Positions 32,801 through 39,606 of a DNA stretch of 64,000 nucleotides are shown in pieces; position 1 is the first letter of the stretch, and every line of letters starts with the position of its first letter. The stretch is from Xenorhabdus poinarii G6 (lineage in GTDB: Bacteria > Pseudomonadota > Gammaproteobacteria > Enterobacterales > Enterobacteriaceae). The stretch spans positions 2,294,001-2,358,000 of the forward strand of contig NZ_FO704551.1 of assembly GCF_000968175.1 (NCBI RefSeq), read 5' to 3'. A model generated the notes under the pieces. That model was not told the origin of the DNA. It was given only the letters and a program-made list of their open reading frames with translations, and did no database searches. Both the position numbers and the translations under genes were made by a program.

Positions 32801-34863
32801 TTTTGCGTCAGCACATTAGCCCCACCAACACCAAACCAGAAGGCTTCACCATCACCAATTTGGGTATGGGTATTGAAACCACCGCCCATGAAGATACGAC
32901 TGTTGCCATTGCCTTTGTGAATGGAGATATTGCCCACTGCCAGCAGATGAGCAAGGTAGCGGCCATCACCCACGCGCACCAGCACGTTGGCACCACCACC
33001 TGCATTGACGTTCATATCACCCTGCTGCGCCTGATGAAGAATGACGTTGGCAATACCCGCGCCATTAAAGTAGACATTACCGCGTGTGACATTGGATTTA
33101 ATGACGTTGCCGCCACCTGCACCGGTATAATGAATATCCCCTGAACTTTCACCGCTATCAGTGGCCGATTTGAATAGCTCAAGATCGTTATATTCATGCA
33201 TATCCGACACACGGGCGGAAATTGTGCGTTCGGTATTCACACGGTAATGCAGGTCACTCAGCGAATAGCTGCCGGTTTTCATAGGGTTATAACCGTTGTC
33301 CGCAGAGAAAATTTCGTTGGCAAAATCCAGCGGAGTCTCACTGAACTTGTAGCAAGGACGTGCAAAGTATTGCAGCATCCCAGTTTCGGGGTCGTTTTTC
33401 AGTTCAACCACCACCACCTTTTTGTATCTGCCAAATGCCTTGGCATAAACATAGGTGTTTGGCATCCGGTTGGATTTCACCGCTGTGACATCAACCGTCG
33501 TTCCATCTCCGTAAACGGCATAACCGCCCATCCTGGCATCAGACAGCGTGATATCGGCGGCATTAATCAGGACACCACCGCCATAATTCACCCATTGGTT
33601 TTCCACCAGTTTTTGCTCAACAGCATCAATGGATACAGCTTTTCGCTGTTCAACCGTCAGGTTTGACAACGTATAAGCGCCATCTATGCCAACAGAATTA
33701 AAGCCCCCTTCAACGGAGATATCCTGTTTATCCAGCCCCTGGAGATGCTTCCCTGCTTTATACCAAGCCGTCGAGTAGTATCTCAAGTTGCCAGTTTCAG
33801 GATCATTGGAGAGCTTAACCTTGTTGATTTTCGTATAAGTGCCATCCTCAAAGGCAAACAGGTAAGTATTCGGCTCACGTGCCGATTTAAATCCCACGAC
33901 CTGATGAGAGGCGCCAATCCATTCACCACTCATGGTGGCATTGGTCAGCACCACGTCTTCAGCTTTGGCATATTCTATCCCTTCACTGCCAAAGTCATTG
34001 CCTGCGCCCTTGCGGGTAATCTCGTTATAACCACCCGCCCCCGTGAAATGGATATTACCGTGTGCCACATCGGAGTAGAGGCTATTATATCCGCCAGCAC
34101 CGTCAAACCGGATGTCCCCCCTGGTTTCAGAGTAACTGTCAGCGGCCTGACGGATACGCTCAACACGGTTATAAGCACCCGCGCCCTTCAGGGTAATGTC
34201 TCCAGCCTTACCTTTACGAGCAATATGGTTATAGGCACCGGCACCGGTAAAATGAATATTTCCCGTCTCGACTCTGGAACTGATGACGTTCGCTGCGCCA
34301 ACTCCGTCAAAGGTCACATCCCCCTGGGAGCCTTGATATTTGTTAAACCAAGTACGGTCAATCTTATTGCCGGCACCTGCGCCAGCAAAAGAGAGATTGC
34401 CCTGATTGGTTTCATGCCAGAGTTCGTTGTAAGCGCCTGCCCCCTTGAAGCTAATATCACCCTGCAACCCTTTACGAGTGATGCTATTGTATCCAGACGC
34501 TCCTGCATAATGAATACCACCACTATCTCCGGTGTGATTGATCCTCAATCCTCCCGCCGCGCCGCTATAGTCTATCGTGCCACTTTGTGTTTTATTGATT
34601 GAAGTATAACCCGCCCCACCTTTTACGGTCAGGGAGCCACTGGTATCATGGATATCCAGATATCCGGCTCCCCCGACAATCGTATCGTGTCCCCATGTTG
34701 TATTGACTCTTACTGCCAAGGAGCCCACAACAATATGGTCATTCCCGCCATAAGCATTAATGACTCCGCCAAGGCCAATGGCATTGATACTATTTCCACC
34801 GTCATCATCTTCATATACACCGGTAAAGGCATACACTATGCTACGGCCGACTGATTTTCCCAT
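20851..34863 (-). CDS. rtxA: MARTX multifunctional autoprocessing RTX toxin
   Basis: An intact 4670-residue MARTX toxin. N-terminal A repeats (about 90-330) and about 35 B-type repeats (about 635-1315, NVLTKVGDG pattern) are followed by a coiled-coil-rich linker (about 1540-1900). Cargo: residues 1960-2270 (YRWLD, FWSSLYATG, NYFWNVELP) resemble the V. vulnificus DUF1/RDTND NADase; 2490-2780 is an alpha/beta hydrolase (Ser2647 in GYSMGG, His2757); next come two papain-like C58-type domains (Cys2852/His2990/Asp3009 and Cys3328/His3440/Asp3459). The CPD (about 3590-3800) has His3658 (VGHGR) and Cys3703 (VGCAL) and should self-cleave on host InsP6. C-terminal RTX repeats (about 4300-4540) carry the type I secretion signal. 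Only five cysteines exist, three of them predicted catalytic. No RID acyltransferase core is present. Domain matches to Vibrio proteins are from memory, not an alignment. Confidence 0.96.
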   Translation of the reverse strand: MGKSVGRSIVYAFTGVYEDDDGGNSINAIGLGGVINAYGGNDHIVVGSLAVRVNTTWGHDTIVGGAGYLDIHDTSGSLTVKGGAGYTSINKTQSGTIDYSGAAGGLRINHTGDSGGIHYAGASGYNSITRKGLQGDISFKGAGAYNELWHETNQGNLSFAGAGAGNKIDRTWFNKYQGSQGDVTFDGVGAANVISSRVETGNIHFTGAGAYNHIARKGKAGDITLKGAGAYNRVERIRQAADSYSETRGDIRFDGAGGYNSLYSDVAHGNIHFTGAGGYNEITRKGAGNDFGSEGIEYAKAEDVVLTNATMSGEWIGASHQVVGFKSAREPNTYLFAFEDGTYTKINKVKLSNDPETGNLRYYSTAWYKAGKHLQGLDKQDISVEGGFNSVGIDGAYTLSNLTVEQRKAVSIDAVEQKLVENQWVNYGGGVLINAADITLSDARMGGYAVYGDGTTVDVTAVKSNRMPNTYVYAKAFGRYKKVVVVELKNDPETGMLQYFARPCYKFSETPLDFANEIFSADNGYNPMKTGSYSLSDLHYRVNTERTISARVSDMHEYNDLELFKSATDSGESSGDIHYTGAGGGNVIKSNVTRGNVYFNGAGIANVILHQAQQGDMNVNAGGGANVLVRVGDGRYLAHLLAVGNISIHKGNGNSRIFMGGGFNTHTQIGDGEAFWFGVGGANVLTQKGNGNVSSILVGGTNVLTKMGEGDLESAMLGGANVITHISNDHETSDTKAIALGGANVLTKKGKGDLLSVMGGGANVLTHVGDGKTTGIMLGGANVLTKVGNGDTTGVMLGLGNVLTHVGDGQTVGVMAAAGNVFTKVGDGTTVAAMVGAGNIFTHVGEENAWALMGGGGNIFTKVGNGDALALMLSLGNVFTHVGDGMSVALMIAKGNIATKVGDGNALSAMIGQGNLFTQIGHGSTFAAMIGGANVLTKVGTGLTAALMVGKANIYTHVSRQGEDSTSIGLFAGSANVMTKVGDGTTLAAMFGQANIMTHVGDGLTGVLALGKANIVTKVGDGFMGVIAVSEANVVTHVTQDNEKASTTAAVLAGKGNLLTKVGNGTTVGLLVSKIGNIMTHVGDGTTIGFAKGEANLITKVGNGTGINAAWGRANIITHVGDGDRYNFAKGDANIITKVGDGQEVTVVQGQANIITHIGDGDDYTGTWGKANVITKVGDGRHVVLAKGEANMVTQIGDGDSFNALWSQGNVVTKVGDGMQVTAAKGKGNITTTVGDGLSVTAAHGDLNVNTKVGDGVSVNVAWGNFNVNTRVGDGLNVSVMKGQGNANIRVGDGLNVNASYARNNVVIQVGNGDFYNLALAASNTHSDKLKALFENVKQTVLGSAGSQGINYLVNGDEANTSGTHKGRGAIDLPEVSSLNGFKLTEIGEVTSDLQNNLKGAVTSTDAPDIDRIQNTLGDEKRLNPNQARNLIINGDFEQGNQGWQSTNGIEAQYSAQAYGLSDSGHGKYVSELDVQGNTCIYQEIRSLNAGESINLSFDFARRPNSSTDNGMQVLWNNQVVFSVSAGKTEWKNQTLTLTAQAGSNRLEFKGTGESDGLGYVLDNVVAKSELSDSGIVEHVQQDQAAQSALQDKERAEADRLRLVQEQNRQLDAISGTQDQLESTDLAALNTNGQEQRDAMKDEAQSVTAELMAKAKGLAALDSHATYQGESGQPWRDQFADGLLAHVQTDLDKADQTVRRQLDNAQSMAAGRLDDIKDAVAKSEAGVLKSEQNRQNAALDVEEARTQAENRKAEAARYQQQAEQAERDGQSAVQKAKQRGRHEISTADSKTAQVQNDAKGAKLDGSDKPQRTGATGSGLSGNAYGSHYAEDIEKAEHAKSSINPESTVQADGGFSEELQYLNEDLNELSTAKGALDRLQINAGIRTRHTRESGRPVPTSLDTETPASPSTDVVTEWIRQTPKMPGLDLSGLQALGEALAEPEPVDMSKEAATATRAQKVADVYRWLDSGSALATEKYIPVPGFTRVDAYISDDLRQDIVASIVNPELGETNLSTRQIASLKKLFQKIKKTSISQEEFPALVRLFVDATIDHDWDKRVEFVTKLESYGYSFEPVHGDESIVSFWSGLGPKGLERSRKILDSVQIDGKKVVYDIDVKGNDFAIALNRMLMRWSYRSLDTNIVEQKALQSAIIASARSNTGFWSSLYATGSRDDVYVIAEGGLRLGNYFWNVELPVLRQLQREGLVGEIRLLDKAVEEYQGVAPESIGRRLTEAGVSVKARFDSLSPAEQSRLKALTPDHYQPDTLVNLDIKTSAIDNLLNQALPFYGLRTERNLLVRESENGGFEVRPWPGHDSDSFKTIMVKNSDDPAQIKTIERFILANYDHYGQLPDALHLLEDRMVSFEHGRTRILAEKVEGRWHYQPKTYLMSAGELKQAAYVKGKTLGDSYQNVLDALASYENTLQNNKDYDFESVEKLTDLLIKVASYLEKHPDSKRVPALKDLLSQINVRLDESLIFADSFVKNGENVAIAHDATPPRERTPFNPITRFFNDELYGAKEDRRHVDTRTQQILDTAVTNGTVNKITLQGEAGRLTGYYHRGDQNDQDEHHSAKKVVLFIHGSGSSAEEQASLIQSHYQKQGVDMLAVNMRGYGFSDGSPSENGLYQDARTMFKYLVNDRGIKPENIILHGYSMGGAVAADLARYAERHGQAVSGVLLDRPMPSMTKAITAHEVPNPAGITGALAKAVNGQFSVEKNLQGLSKQTPIMLLTDNEGLGTEGEKLRAKLVVAGYQVSGEHTFYGHEASGRLMNQYAEQIVSTLSEARPDNSSVKASLLEKALYFLFDMKSGGKELAQHSLHFTQGKSLLSHLEKLVPEIGNVLLTKGDNVASKEFLEGICFALSGRYLIEERVHGLGGGKAYLSWLTDAVKAYNDNTVHKQNDIHSIESSLLNQYRRQNIGPIIQDLLSMQYSQEQDRSIRTRKAANEAYGGKLKANGLTGPRIDYALRNDVAGYESVMDQLNNVDKTTYLSFMSEDHAMAVVAHKGENQTIWSFFDPNFGIKSFDNYKDFRQFMDSFHNGIVTGYQSKLGYTYEASKAKNQSFNVNYNTFEDGTISHYDGVWQQARAGEQPYVLRALKEQGKIFKLASNVTGRVVNYSDDVVTLEVTTKKGEKVRVDVESHNFRQAANLVKSNIDKVIAHSENGTFTLKALPDEMTNTPHSEQTETHVKPQLNSDESVALKSIESVLKRYGEALKPQPTSPGGRPKDIRTTEEFLTGYQQGYAEQVVEGFRPDMNLKQLVDLLVKGHWRPEQKGALAWEIENRALKITFQPRAEKFNRLFRDITSTGLTDSQASEQLAPQLLLLNLSNDGFGGRCDPLSKLVLVAKQFENEGQDGVGRQLLEKMYSAAAVLNNPDRYSATERANANKLLASLAALHAKNPMADTLTKVWKEKLEDAKALTVAGVVQKITAGNTEGQPVLLELDGSDHAMAAWAKGSGDNRVYGFYDPNVGIVEFSSAEKFDAYMTRFFGESGLNMAQSYKLPKNAAGESTFERVVVIDGNALANYRPRWAEKTTMRDMLELPVFDDTPIKKPTEIEATHAVKKPLGEPADSNLPESHLRVNNQDVDAWSSPEVNPLSEHSDSRFNGQIIIQTENDPVAAQAAASLASKHPDSSIIVQLDVDGKSRLVYGDPTKLTGQLRWQIVGHGREESTQNHTRMSGYSADELAVRLKQFSTDFQLAGTPDHISLVGCALISDDKRDGFARRFISALNDNGIRTTVSARSSDVAVDGVGRKYTQNARQQWVNKLTDNKIVFGWNDQGEVESHSERIRRGISEKDVNVSRIGQADVNAKAQGAIAGNTEIFHAPKSEDNQSVVSSTSKDNQLSYSGNIQLQIGQGEFSAINWGTTNVGIKVGTGGFKSLAFGDNNVMVHIGNGDSKHSVNIAGYQALEGAQLFVGNRNISFNAGRSNDLLVMLDKSIPTPPLVNPFGGAARISSVLQDIAGSYDSADWLTQQDQQWTLESAKKYVRDLSGIDLTSSVAYNTLTDLDAQNARSSRGLKSDLESTLNKKYNQWLGGKGNTPAMGNISRADKFRQANEKRAFNFAVGGQGADIQVTAGNWNFMFGDNIASILDTNLGSLFGLMTQEYTATGMAKTTFTFSPTDVPRQIKNKLLGNLAGIQADTTLADIFGVAYTPTGGIVSRSGQPVDGVAILREMLEIIGEFSGNQLNAFTDPDKLLDSLKASLSMGADGVTSFAESHGLKAKAPDGKPAGQVTVSKEGEFVAEIPDAQTPRDVGLTSLNLPNLFATLFNRDKQAEMQSLVTNLKQNLTADLLNMQNETFDFLRNSGHLQGDGDFHVSLGNYNFNWGGDGKDLGAYLGDNNNFWGGRGDDVFYSVGTSNIFTGGEGQDMGVMMGRENMIFGGVGNDVAVLAGRTNYAYMGAGDDQVFAFGEDGIIDGGKGRDYIVAAGNFNHIDAGDDQDYVVTIGSNNRVDLGKGNDFATVFGNDNWIEGQTGNNTIKLMGYHTTIKGGSGHDHLIADVVSKFSQIHGGEGDDLLVLGGYQNHFSGGSGVNRFVVGGDIIDNVVEDIKQGDKIIFNDINWQNLWFQRSGYDLVLLTHRHVADPSAQGQFEAMGSVTFNNYFNGNRADIITQMGDKDAQGEREYTALSTNGVDALVQAMSGFAPNMGDSGFIDSLDNSTKSAIVTAWSDTINGKSKLV
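21265..21965 (-). repeat. C-terminal glycine/aspartate RTX repeats of rtxA
   Basis: The DNA encodes about a dozen 18-20-residue units of the pattern GGxGxDxxxxxGxxN (for example GGRGDDVFYSVG, GGEGQDMGVMMG, GAGDDQVFAFG). These are the calcium-binding C repeats of MARTX toxins next to the secretion signal. Confidence 0.85.
30920..32965 (-). repeat. Tandem B-type repeats of rtxA
   Basis: About 35 units of 19-20 codons (57-60 bp) with the consensus ANVxTKVGDGxxxxxxxxxG, in which T-K-V and T-H-V units often alternate. The plus strand shows the recurring CATCACCSACTTTRGT-like block. In MARTX toxins this N-terminal repeat arm associates with the host membrane and forms the delivery structure. Confidence 0.9.
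33870..34590 (-). repeat. N-terminal A repeats of rtxA
   Basis: About twelve 18-25-residue units containing GAGxYNxIxRKGxxGDI-type motifs (GAGAYNHIARKG, GAGGYNEITRKG). They correspond to the A repeats at the start of Vibrio MARTX toxins. Confidence 0.8.
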
Positions 34864-34890
34864 AAATAATCCTGGTATTGGGCAGAAAAA

Positions 34891-35352
34891 TTAAACAGTA
34901 AACCACTGTACCCGACGGATACAGTGGTCATTTTGAACATCCAAAGTTCCCCTGACAGTGCAGGCTTTTTGTCCTTTCCATGCGGCAAAGACCCGCCGGC
35001 GAAGATCGCAGGCAATGGCACGTGCATGTCCGAAAGGGGCAATCATCTCCGGGAAAAAAATATGCTGGCCAGAGCGCCAGTCTTCCCGCGAGATTTCCCG
35101 TTCACCGGCAAGGATCGCTTTCCGGCTACTGTCAGACAAAAAAGCCCAATTACAAAAAGCAACTGGGCGTTGGTGTTCATCTTGGTAATAGCAAAACTGA
35201 TTGAGCTGGAATGAAGGCAAAATGCGCTGTTGCCATTCAGCAACCAAATAACGCCGATGCAGGGGGGAATGTTGACAAAGTAACATGACCCCACCCATCA
35301 TTGCCTGTATTTCAGTCGTACTCAGTGCAGCTGATTGATGCGTGATCATCAT
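34891..35352 (-). CDS. rtxC: RtxC, toxin-activating lysine acyltransferase (HlyC family)
   Basis: A 153-residue HlyC-family protein that transfers a fatty acyl chain from acyl-ACP to toxin lysines in the cytosol. The catalytic histidine is His32 in the signature SPLHRRY, followed by ILPSFQLNQFCYYQD and FCNWAFLS, and a later FFPEMIAPFGHA segment. It lies between rtxH (34-bp gap) and rtxA (27-bp gap), the Vibrio rtxHCA order. In V. cholerae RtxC is dispensable for known activities, so its need here is open. Confidence 0.92.
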   Translation of the reverse strand: MMITHQSAALSTTEIQAMMGGVMLLCQHSPLHRRYLVAEWQQRILPSFQLNQFCYYQDEHQRPVAFCNWAFLSDSSRKAILAGEREISREDWRSGQHIFFPEMIAPFGHARAIACDLRRRVFAAWKGQKACTVRGTLDVQNDHCIRRVQWFTV

Positions 35353-35386
35353 AGACTAGCCACGACCTGATAAAATCTTGCTGATG

Positions 35387-35764
35387 TTATTTCGATGTTT
35401 CAGTATGACGTTTTGAATGTTTTGTTGATTCAGCCGTTGCCTGAGTATTTGCTTCCGCTTCAGCAGACGCTTCATTTTCATTGATCTCAGGCATAGGCAA
35501 AAAACCCGCCGCGATCAAGTTATTCATTTCAGCTTCCATTCTGGGATCTTCCAGCATACTTTTTACCATGGAAACCATATACATAAAGCCAGACGCGGGC
35601 ATATGAATAACTTGTTTTAATTGTAATTCCTGATCATTTTCTGCCAGCATGCCATTTGCCATTCTATTCGGCTCTTGCCCCACAAAATAAAGAGAGAATA
35701 CGCCTTTGTTATAATTAACACTTGAGATGGTTTGCACAAATTTTTCAGACATAGCATTATCCAT
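35387..35764 (-). CDS. rtxH: RtxH, conserved protein of the MARTX operon
   Basis: A 125-residue protein upstream of rtxC, at the position of rtxH in Vibrio. The N-terminal two thirds look folded (FVQTISSVNYNKGVFSLYF). The last 40 residues are a low-complexity Ala/Glu/Thr/Lys tail (EASAEAEANTQATAESTK). Function is unknown in any species. The start may instead be the ATG four codons in (35752); neither has a clear ribosome binding site. Symbol given by position and similarity in character. Confidence 0.75.
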   Translation of the reverse strand: MDNAMSEKFVQTISSVNYNKGVFSLYFVGQEPNRMANGMLAENDQELQLKQVIHMPASGFMYMVSMVKSMLEDPRMEAEMNNLIAAGFLPMPEINENEASAEAEANTQATAESTKHSKRHTETSK

Positions 35765-36132
35765 TAATTAGATATTAATTTAATGTTAAATTCGTATTAA
35801 ATTAATATGATTAAATCATAAATAAAGCCAAATTCATGACGGTTTAACGACATTCCATGGCAGTTTATCTACGATGATTGCGGTATTACCTGTTATACTC
35901 GAATTATTGGCTATTTTGTACAAAAAATATATCTATTTATTGGGTAAAATCAATCTATAAATAGAAAAATGTCTGTTTAACCGCTATATTTTGTCCGAAT
36001 TACCAACCCGCATGCGCGTTGAGAATCGCTAATATCTTTTAATAAATTTATTAAAATGACTTAATAGATAACTGTTTCCGGTTATTTCCTCAATCAAGAG
36101 ATTAATGTCTTATTTAACGTAGATTCAATTTA
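35765..36132. promoter_or_regulatory. Divergent promoter region between rtxHCA and rtxBDE
   Basis: There is no gene in these 368 strongly AT-rich bases. They must contain the start signals for both the toxin operon and the secretion operon. A TATACT-like -10 candidate is at about 35895. No recognisable regulator site stands out. The high A/T content would suit H-NS-type silencing, which is an inference. Confidence 0.5.
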
Positions 36133-38256
36133 ATGAATGAAATAGAAAAAAAAACAATATCATTAATTAATTTAATTATCATGATATCTAATAGGAATCA
36201 TACAACCACAGCGAATAAAAACGTAAACGATGGTGATGATTATATTTCTGTTATAAATAAGTTACAAAAAGAATACCATATAAAAATCAAAAATAAATAC
36301 TCGATAAATAAGCAGTTAGCTGCCATTTCCCTGCCCGCCATTTTGTTCAGCCAGGAGGGTCAACCCTTCATTCTGGCAAAATATGATGAACAACGGGTCT
36401 TAATTCAAAAGCCTCATCAAGACACACCTGAGATATTGGATAAAGAAGAATTTATCAGTTTATGGAATGGCCGGTGGATAAAAATACACCAAAAAAGTAG
36501 CCAATTTAATCTTCGCTGGTTTATTCCTGAGTTTGTCAGACAAAAGAAGAACCTGACAGAAATCATGTTGTTTTCTTTCGTGTTACAGATTCTGGCGCTG
36601 ATCTCGCCTTTAGTCGTCCAGGTTGTGATGGACAAGGTGCTTGTTCACCAGGCACTTTCTACACTGGATGTGCTGATTTTCGGGTTGGTGGCGGCCGGAT
36701 TGGTTGAAGTCATTCTGCGGGGACTACGAGAGTATCAGTATGCCCACACCGCCAACCGAATTGACATAAAACTCGGTTTGAAGCTGGTTAGCCACCTGTT
36801 TGGCCTGCCCTTGCTGTTTTTTAAATCCCGCCAAGTCGGTGCGATTGTGACACGAGTGAGGGAGCTGGAAACGGTTCGTGAATTTTTAACCGGCACCATG
36901 TTCACACTGTGTATCGATGTTTTGTTCATGTTCATCTTTATTTACGTCATGAGTCTGCTGTCTGGGATGCTGACGCTGATCTTCCTGCTGACCATACCGT
37001 GTTATGCCCTGCTGGCCTGGTGGGTCACGCCCAAAATTGAACAAGCGGTGGAAAAACAATTTACCCATGCCGCAATCAATACCGCTTTCCTGACCGAAAC
37101 CGTAGCAGGTGCCGAAACACTCAAAAGTCTGGCCGTTGAACCTCGTTTTGTTCGTCGCTGGGACAGCCAGACTGAAAAGATGGTCAGTACCAGTTATGAC
37201 GTCCAGCAATGGGATAACAGTTCCGGCCATCTGGTAATGATGTTACAAAAAGTCACCAGTGCAATCATTATCTGGTTAGGCGCATCAGAAGTGCTCTCCC
37301 TGCACATGACCATTGGTCAATTGATCGCCTTCAATATGATGGTCAGTCATACCCAACAACCGCTGGCTAAGTTGGTGCAACTCTGGGGGCAATTTATCCG
37401 CTCCCGCATTGCCATTGAGAAATTAGGCGATATGCTGAATCTGCCCACCGAGCAACAATCAGGTTCCGATCAAGCACACCCTGCGCTACACGGTGCGATC
37501 TCATTCTCCGACGTTGTTTTTCGCTATCAACCCGATCTGCCGCCAACCATTAACCGCTTCACGCTGGATATCCGGGCAGGGGAGACGGTGGGTGTTGTCG
37601 GTACTTCCGGGTCGGGAAAAAGTACCCTTGCCCGTTTGCTTTTACGCCTTTATACCCCGGAAAGTGGTGCGATTACGCTGGATGGTATTCCTCTGCCACA
37701 TTTCGATGTTGAATCCCTCAGGCAACAAGTTGGGATCGTTTTGCAGGAAAACGTCTTATTTCATAAAACCGTGTATGAGAACTTGTCGCAATCCTGCCCC
37801 GATGCCCCGTTATCCGCCGTCATTGCAGCGGCAAAACGGGCAGGAGCCCACGATTTTATTCTCAAGTTGCCAATGGGGTATGACACCGTGATTGCCGAAG
37901 GAGGACAATCGCTATCAGGTGGCCAGCGGCAACGGCTGGCGATTGCCAGAACCCTGTTGTCAGAACCCAAAATCCTGATCCTTGATGAAGCCACCAGCGC
38001 ACTGGATGATGAATCACAAGCCATTATTCAATCCAATATGGCGACCATCGCCCAAGGCAGAACCGTGATCACTATCGCACACCGGCTCTCTACTGTTCGC
38101 CAATGCGACCGGATTATTGTGTTACATCAGGGGCAAATCATTGAACAAGGCAGCCATGAACAGCTTTTGCAATACGGCAAACACTACCGGAAGCTTTGGC
38201 AGTTACAACAAGAGTTAAAACAAGAAACACAACAGGAGGAGCCAACACGTGCTTAA
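36133..38256 (+). CDS. rtxB: RtxB, type I secretion ABC transporter/permease
   Basis: This 707-residue inner-membrane ATPase exports the MARTX toxin. It has an N-terminal C39-like (degenerate peptidase) domain, an ABC membrane domain (about 150-430), and an ATPase with Walker A GTSGSGKS, signature LSGGQRQR, Walker B ILILDEATS and H-loop IAHRL. No Shine-Dalgarno site precedes this ATG, and the first 30 residues are Asn/Lys/Ile-rich, so the true start may be slightly downstream. It overlaps rtxD by eight bases. It is expected to form a heterodimer with RtxE, as described in V. cholerae. Confidence 0.94.
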   Translation: MNEIEKKTISLINLIIMISNRNHTTTANKNVNDGDDYISVINKLQKEYHIKIKNKYSINKQLAAISLPAILFSQEGQPFILAKYDEQRVLIQKPHQDTPEILDKEEFISLWNGRWIKIHQKSSQFNLRWFIPEFVRQKKNLTEIMLFSFVLQILALISPLVVQVVMDKVLVHQALSTLDVLIFGLVAAGLVEVILRGLREYQYAHTANRIDIKLGLKLVSHLFGLPLLFFKSRQVGAIVTRVRELETVREFLTGTMFTLCIDVLFMFIFIYVMSLLSGMLTLIFLLTIPCYALLAWWVTPKIEQAVEKQFTHAAINTAFLTETVAGAETLKSLAVEPRFVRRWDSQTEKMVSTSYDVQQWDNSSGHLVMMLQKVTSAIIIWLGASEVLSLHMTIGQLIAFNMMVSHTQQPLAKLVQLWGQFIRSRIAIEKLGDMLNLPTEQQSGSDQAHPALHGAISFSDVVFRYQPDLPPTINRFTLDIRAGETVGVVGTSGSGKSTLARLLLRLYTPESGAITLDGIPLPHFDVESLRQQVGIVLQENVLFHKTVYENLSQSCPDAPLSAVIAAAKRAGAHDFILKLPMGYDTVIAEGGQSLSGGQRQRLAIARTLLSEPKILILDEATSALDDESQAIIQSNMATIAQGRTVITIAHRLSTVRQCDRIIVLHQGQIIEQGSHEQLLQYGKHYRKLWQLQQELKQETQQEEPTRA

Positions 38257-39604
38257 GGCTATCTTACGCAAAGGGATCAAACGGTTACGTACTGCTCCCC
38301 ACTATTATGATTTTTTGCCTACACACCTGGCATTGTCACAACGTCCGCCTTCTCCGTTTGCCCGTTATACGGCAATCACCCTGAGTATGGGGGTTTTGGT
38401 TGCTTTACTATGGGCTTATCTGGGGCAACTGGATGTACAGGCAACCGCAACCGGACGTTTGATCGCATCGGGTCGTTCTCAAATCATTCAGGCTTACGAA
38501 CAAAGCCGCCTGATGGCCATTCATGTCACAAACGGCCAGCACGTTGAGAAAGGGGCGTCACTACTGACGCTCAATACGCTCGGGGTCAATCAAGATATCG
38601 CCCGTTTGCTTGAGCAACGAGACTATTTGATGGAAGAGACAATCCGCTATCAGGCTCTGCTTGAGCAACAAGCGCCGAAATCCCTGCCACTTTTCCAACA
38701 GCAATCCACCGAAAAACAGGCAAAAATTTTGGCTCACTACTTTCACGAAAAGCAGGAATTCGACGCCACTATCACCAATATCCATGCGGAAATGGCCGTG
38801 AACCTGACGTCTCAACAGGCACGAAACAGTGATATCCATTCATTGAGCCATCTGCGGGAAAATATCAGCCAGCGTTTACAGGCGCGCAAGACATTGAGCC
38901 AAAAACAAGTCATCAGCAAGGTGGAGTATCTGGAGCAGGAAAAAGAGTTTCTGGAAACAGAAAGGCTGATCGCTCAACAGAAATCGGAATTCGGTATTCT
39001 GATGACGCAATATAAGAGTCTGGAGGAACGGCTAAACAGCCTCAAAGCACAAAAAGAGCGTGAATGGTTTGAGAAAAGAAAACAGGCAGAGATGCAATTG
39101 GCCGCCATAAAGCAGGAAATTTCCAAGATGCAGGAACGGGAAGATCTTGAGGTGGTACGCGCTCCCGTGGCGGGAACCGTTCAACAATTAAGTGTGCATA
39201 CTCTCGGTGCGGTTCTGCAACCGGCTCAAAATCTGATGGTGATTGTGCCTGACGAACAGGTACAACTGGCTGAAGTCCAGATCCTGAATAAAGATGTCGG
39301 TTTTGTCTACCCGGGTCAGCACGTTACCGTTAAGGTCGATGCTTTCCCTTATACTCGCTATGGCACCATTGAAGGGGAGTTACTCAGCATTTCGCGGGAT
39401 TCCACCAACGATGAACGGCTGGGGCTGGTTTTCCCGGCACAAATCAGTCTCAAACAGAACAATATTATGGTGGATGGAAAACCGGTTGAAATCACGGCGG
39501 GAATGTCTATTGTCGCGGAGATCAAAACCGATAAACGAAGAGTGATTGATTACCTGCTCAGCCCAATTCAGGAATATCAATCTGAAGCGTTGAGGGAGAA
39601 ATAA
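38249..39604 (+). CDS. rtxD: RtxD, HlyD-family membrane fusion protein
   Basis: A 451-residue periplasmic adaptor linking the RtxB/RtxE ATPases to TolC. One membrane span lies near residues 45-65 (SMGVLVALLWAYLG). A biotinyl-lipoyl half-motif follows, then a long coiled-coil hairpin (about 110-290, Gln/Glu-rich), the second lipoyl half (VVRAPVAGTVQQL), and the C-terminal HlyD signature region (GMSIVAEIKTDKRRVIDYLLSP). It overlaps rtxB and ends two bases before rtxE. No tolC gene is here. Confidence 0.95.
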   Translation: MLKAILRKGIKRLRTAPHYYDFLPTHLALSQRPPSPFARYTAITLSMGVLVALLWAYLGQLDVQATATGRLIASGRSQIIQAYEQSRLMAIHVTNGQHVEKGASLLTLNTLGVNQDIARLLEQRDYLMEETIRYQALLEQQAPKSLPLFQQQSTEKQAKILAHYFHEKQEFDATITNIHAEMAVNLTSQQARNSDIHSLSHLRENISQRLQARKTLSQKQVISKVEYLEQEKEFLETERLIAQQKSEFGILMTQYKSLEERLNSLKAQKEREWFEKRKQAEMQLAAIKQEISKMQEREDLEVVRAPVAGTVQQLSVHTLGAVLQPAQNLMVIVPDEQVQLAEVQILNKDVGFVYPGQHVTVKVDAFPYTRYGTIEGELLSISRDSTNDERLGLVFPAQISLKQNNIMVDGKPVEITAGMSIVAEIKTDKRRVIDYLLSPIQEYQSEALREK

Positions 39605-39606
39605 TC

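Noticed and set aside
33745..34602. Long plus-strand open frame (285 codons) inside rtxA
   Set aside because: It is antisense to the glycine-rich A-repeat region, whose biased codons leave the opposite strand free of stops. It has no ribosome binding site and no recognisable domain.
20851..34863. Possible frameshift or assembly join inside the 14-kb rtxA
   Set aside because: The frame is continuous over 4670 codons with domains in the expected MARTX order, so the RID loss is an in-frame difference and not a break.
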